Shown here one piece after another: positions 61,374-64,000 of a DNA stretch of 64,000 nucleotides (the stretch's first letter is position 1; each line of letters starts with the position of its first letter). The notes under the pieces were generated by a model. That model searched no databases, was not told the origin of the DNA, and was given only the letters and a program-made list of their open reading frames with translations. Both the position numbers and the translations under genes were made by a program. Source of the stretch: Vibrio comitans (GTDB taxonomy: Bacteria; Pseudomonadota; Gammaproteobacteria; Enterobacterales; Vibrionaceae). The DNA is taken from assembly GCA_024346835.1 (NCBI GenBank), contig AP024866.1, positions 1,550,001 to 1,614,000 on the forward strand. Reading direction: 5' to 3'.

Positions 61374-62633
61374 TTACTGGAAGCTTGCTTCAGTCACTAG
61401 TACAACGCCATTCTTAGTAACTTCGTACAGTTTAGAATCTTCTTCTAGGTTCTCACCGATAACAGTACCATCAGGGATGATAGTGTTCTCGCCTACAATA
61501 ACCTTAGTTAGACGACAGTTCTTACCGATAACGGTTTCTGGAAGAATGATACTGTCTTTCAGAACTGTACCTTCTTCAACACGGCAGTTACCTGCAACCA
61601 GTGAGTGATTGATCTCAGCACCAGAAATAATAGTACCCGCAGATAGAACTGAATCTACAGCGTAGCCTCTACGGCCTTCGTCGTTAAACACAAATTTTGC
61701 GCCCGGACGTTGCTGCTGCTGAGTAATGATCGGCCAAGAATGGTCGTATAGGTCAAGCTCAGGATCTGGTGATACTAGGTCCATGCTTGCTGCATAGTAC
61801 TCATCCAAATCACCTACATCGCGCCAGTAACCGTTGTTACCAGGGTGACGTTCAGTAAATACATAACCGTTTACGCGTGCACGCTCTAGTAGGTTAGGAA
61901 TGATGTTGTGGCCAAAATCGTGACCATATTCTGGGTCTAGCAGAGCATCGTTCAACTCTTTGTCCAAGATATCTGCATTAAAAATGTAGATACCCATAGA
62001 AACAAGTGCTTGGCTTGGATCTTTTGGATGTGGAGTTGGGTTCTCTGGTTTCTCGTCAAACTTAACAATACGGCCGTCTGTGTCTAGAGACATTACACCG
62101 AATGAAGAGGCTTGTTCGATAGGCTTCTTGATACAAGCAACCGTTACGTCTGCACCACTTTCAGCATGGAAGTTAAGCATGCGAGAGTAATCCATCTTGT
62201 AGATGTGATCGCCACCAAGAATAAGAACTTGTTCGCACTTACGTCTGCGAATCAAATCAAGGTTTTGGTATACAGCATCAGCCGTACCACGGTACCAAGA
62301 TTCACCAACACGCTGTTGTGCTGGGATAATTGCTACACCCTCATCTAACGTAGAGTTAGTCATAAAGCCCCAGCCTTTTTGCACGTGATCGATAAGATCG
62401 TGTGCCATAAACTGAGTCAGTACGCCTACACGACGAATACCTGAGTTGATGCAGTTTGAAAGTGTAAAATCGATAATTTTGTATTTACCACCAAAAGATA
62501 CAGCTGGCTTAGCGATTTCTTTGGTTAATCCCTTCAGGCGAGTACCTTTCCCGCCTGCTAGTACTAATGCAACTGTGTTACGTACTATTTTATTACTCGA
62601 AAAATGAGAATAATTATTATTATGTTCCGTCAT
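61374..62633 (-). CDS. glgC: glucose-1-phosphate adenylyltransferase
   Basis: This 419-aa enzyme makes ADP-glucose from ATP and glucose-1-phosphate, the committed step of glycogen synthesis. It shows the nucleotide-binding loop VALVLAGGKGTRLKGLT, GKYKIIDFTLSNCINSG, the catalytic GGDHIYKMDY, and a C-terminal left-handed beta-helix with hexapeptide repeats. ATG 62633 has GAGG 8 nt upstream. No other glycogen genes are adjacent. A CRP-like site lies about 205 bp upstream. Confidence 0.95.
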   Translation of the reverse strand: MTEHNNNYSHFSSNKIVRNTVALVLAGGKGTRLKGLTKEIAKPAVSFGGKYKIIDFTLSNCINSGIRRVGVLTQFMAHDLIDHVQKGWGFMTNSTLDEGVAIIPAQQRVGESWYRGTADAVYQNLDLIRRRKCEQVLILGGDHIYKMDYSRMLNFHAESGADVTVACIKKPIEQASSFGVMSLDTDGRIVKFDEKPENPTPHPKDPSQALVSMGIYIFNADILDKELNDALLDPEYGHDFGHNIIPNLLERARVNGYVFTERHPGNNGYWRDVGDLDEYYAASMDLVSPDPELDLYDHSWPIITQQQQRPGAKFVFNDEGRRGYAVDSVLSAGTIISGAEINHSLVAGNCRVEEGTVLKDSIILPETVIGKNCRLTKVIVGENTIIPDGTVIGENLEEDSKLYEVTKNGVVLVTEASFQ

Positions 62634-63153
62634 TTTGGGGGCCTCTAACATTGAACTAATATAATGTAAAAAAAAACGAAATACGGCTTTTTAAAAGCTC
62701 TTTTGTTCGTCATTGCAGGGATAATAAATTAATCCTGTGAAATATATCTGCTTAAACTCACACTTTTTAAAAGATCAAATCTCAATGTAATGATAATGAG
62801 AGTTAGGTCACGTTAAGGTGTGGGTAAGATGCAATTTGGTGAATAATGTCACAGATTGTACAAATCTCAAACAATTGCTTCATTATTAATCATCACTCAA
62901 ATCTATGATTTTTACTTGGTAATTTGCAGAAAATGCAAAATAGATACCAAGCATCAAATCAGTCTTCTAATCTAATTGAATAATGCTGAGTATTTATTAC
63001 AGTAAGCCTATGCTTGGTATAAATTTAAGTTACATTCAAATGACTGATGTAAATAAAACAGTTTCAAAGTTAATCTATGGAAGATAAATTTCAGTGAATA
63101 AAGAAATATAGTGATATACACCAGCATACTGACCATTCATAAGGATATTGATA
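62634..63153. other. 520-bp non-coding gap between glgC and the esterase gene
   Basis: No supported ORF lies here. It is A/T-rich and must hold both divergent promoters. A CRP-like match is at 62838-62853. A partial Fur-like string, AATGATAATGAGAG near 62788, has too few matches to call. A T9 run lies in the glgC leader near 62665. Confidence 0.45.
62838..62853. promoter_or_regulatory. CRP-like binding site
   Basis: GGTGA-ATAATG-TCACA matches the CRP core TGTGA-N6-TCACA with one mismatch, within A/T-rich flanks. It lies between divergent glgC and an esterase gene. CRP activation of glgC is known in enteric bacteria. Confidence 0.4.
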
Positions 63154-64000
63154 ATGCTCACATGCAAAAAACTAGTTTTATTACCCGTTTTTGCTTTAAC
63201 TCTCTCTGGATGTGCAAGCGAACCTACAGATCCGCAATTTGTCGCATCGAAATCACTACAGCCTTACATGCAAGATGACTATCAAACCTACCTTGCCGAC
63301 ACACAAGAGTGGCTACTTGAAAATCGCGTATTCTTAACCAATGACAAACAAACTGAACTCAGTGCGGTAGCGCCATTTGAACTCGTGCCACAAAACCCTA
63401 ATGGACAGGGTGTTTTGTTAGTGCATGGGCTGGGCGATTCTCCATTTTCTTATGTCGATATCGCACCCGATCTAGCCGCTCAAGGTTATCTGGTTCGAGT
63501 TATTTTGTTACCCGGACACGGAACACGAGCAGCGGATTTATCCCTTCCTGAAATAGAAGATTGGCAGAATATCGTTGCTCATCATTACGAATTATTGAAC
63601 GAGCAAGTTGAAGGCGTCTGGCTAGGCGGCTTTTCGACAGGTGCTAACTTAGTCACGGCATTAGCCTATCAGCATCCCGAGGTGAAAGGGTTATTATTGT
63701 TTTCTCCTGCGTTCAAACCTCGCGACTCTTTAGCGAGATTCTCTCCACTGGCTAGCTGGTTTGTTGATTGGGAAAGTCAGCTGCCTGAGGACAATTATAC
63801 TCGGTATAATTCACTACATATGAAAGGAGCTGCAACCTACTACAAATCATCTGCAGTAGTACGAGACTACATAGATGATGCCGCTTATGACAAGCCTACT
63901 TTTGTTATGCTTAGTGAGGCAGACGAAACCATTGATTCGCAATACGCCGTTGAACAATTTTCCGAAAAATTCACGAGTAGCCACAGTGAACTACTTTGGT
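63154..64000 (+). CDS. lipoprotein alpha/beta hydrolase (esterase), cut by window end
   Basis: About 282 codons are visible. A lipoprotein signal has lipobox TLSGC at about residue 20. The alpha/beta hydrolase domain shows the oxyanion strand LLVHGLGDSPFSY, LLPGHGTRA and the nucleophile elbow GGFSTGAN with the catalytic Ser. The acid Asp may be in MLSEADETIDS; the catalytic His should lie beyond the window. AAGGA stands 8 nt before ATG 63154. It resembles carboxylesterase/monoacylglycerol-lipase-type enzymes anchored in the envelope. Confidence 0.85.
   Translation, partial: MLTCKKLVLLPVFALTLSGCASEPTDPQFVASKSLQPYMQDDYQTYLADTQEWLLENRVFLTNDKQTELSAVAPFELVPQNPNGQGVLLVHGLGDSPFSYVDIAPDLAAQGYLVRVILLPGHGTRAADLSLPEIEDWQNIVAHHYELLNEQVEGVWLGGFSTGANLVTALAYQHPEVKGLLLFSPAFKPRDSLARFSPLASWFVDWESQLPEDNYTRYNSLHMKGAATYYKSSAVVRDYIDDAAYDKPTFVMLSEADETIDSQYAVEQFSEKFTSSHSELLW

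Noticed and set aside
62775..62805. Fur box before glgC
   Set aside because: Only about one half of the 19-bp consensus is matched.
1..64000. CRISPR arrays, insertion sequences, prophage or integron cassettes
   Set aside because: No regularly spaced repeats, transposase or integrase genes, or attC-like sites were seen; the short repeats found are tandem or inverted and local.

Overview
The window reads as chromosomal DNA of a Vibrio-like gammaproteobacterium. The start carries norM, ribE and a leadered ATP-dependent DNA ligase side by side, an arrangement I recall from Vibrio. The tRNA-Val(GAC) pair, sbcCD, ssb, rmuC and glgC are all of gammaproteobacterial type. No insertion sequence, integrase, CRISPR array or phage module is visible. 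Base composition looks even throughout.

Layout. 1-4.5 kb: fructosamine-kinase-like protein, a CPXCG zinc protein, ribE, norM and the ligase. 4.8-11.6 kb: an M19 dipeptidase with an AraC regulator, small proteins, an ADP-ribosylglycohydrolase-family protein, and a divergent TetR/membrane-protein pair with two matching operators. 11.6-15.6 kb: LysR and Bcr-type MFS pair, a GNAT acetyltransferase broken by a 7-bp tandem repeat, OsmC and a YhhY-type acetyltransferase. 15.7-20.5 kb: AraC regulator, secreted amidohydrolase, DUF3299 protein and porin, all on the minus strand. 20.7-27 kb: small proteins, two tRNA-Val genes, a type IV pilin-like protein, a DUF1254/DUF1214 lipoprotein, a LysR remnant, and a LuxR/membrane-protein/SDR group. 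27.3-37.2 kb: a guanidine-utilisation operon. 37.5-44.1 kb: small proteins, thioesterase, YjbR-like protein, sbcC and sbcD. 44.2-50.5 kb: a 39-aa zinc-knuckle protein, an outer-membrane protein, a lipoprotein, an SgrR-like regulator, a threonine-aldolase-family enzyme, an SH3 protein and ssb. 50.6-56.6 kb: rmuC with a secreted microprotein upstream, a divergent WYL regulator, an adenine/adenosine deaminase with a small P-loop kinase, dCMP deaminase and a Gfo/Idh oxidoreductase. 56.6-64 kb: a three-gene envelope operon (barrel protein, POTRA-less Omp85 protein, DUF4056 protein), a second MATE pump, glgC and a lipoprotein esterase cut by the window end.

The clearest functional unit is the guanidine operon at 27.3-37.2 kb. 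A guanidine-I (ykkC) riboswitch precedes an ABC importer (binding protein, permease, ATPase), two DUF1989 proteins, a biotin-dependent carboxylase of the urea-carboxylase family and allophanate hydrolase. Together these would import guanidine, carboxylate it, deiminate it to allophanate and release ammonia. A sigma-54-like promoter match lies just upstream of the riboswitch.

The most unusual sequence feature is six copies of a heptamer inside a GNAT acetyltransferase gene. Six copies put the gene out of frame, while five or two would restore it, so it looks like a phase-variable switch now in the OFF state. Several promoters carry clean inverted repeats that look like operators: TetR pair at 10.86-10.91 kb, 8706-8728, 46274-46316, 55030-55063 and 56586-56633.
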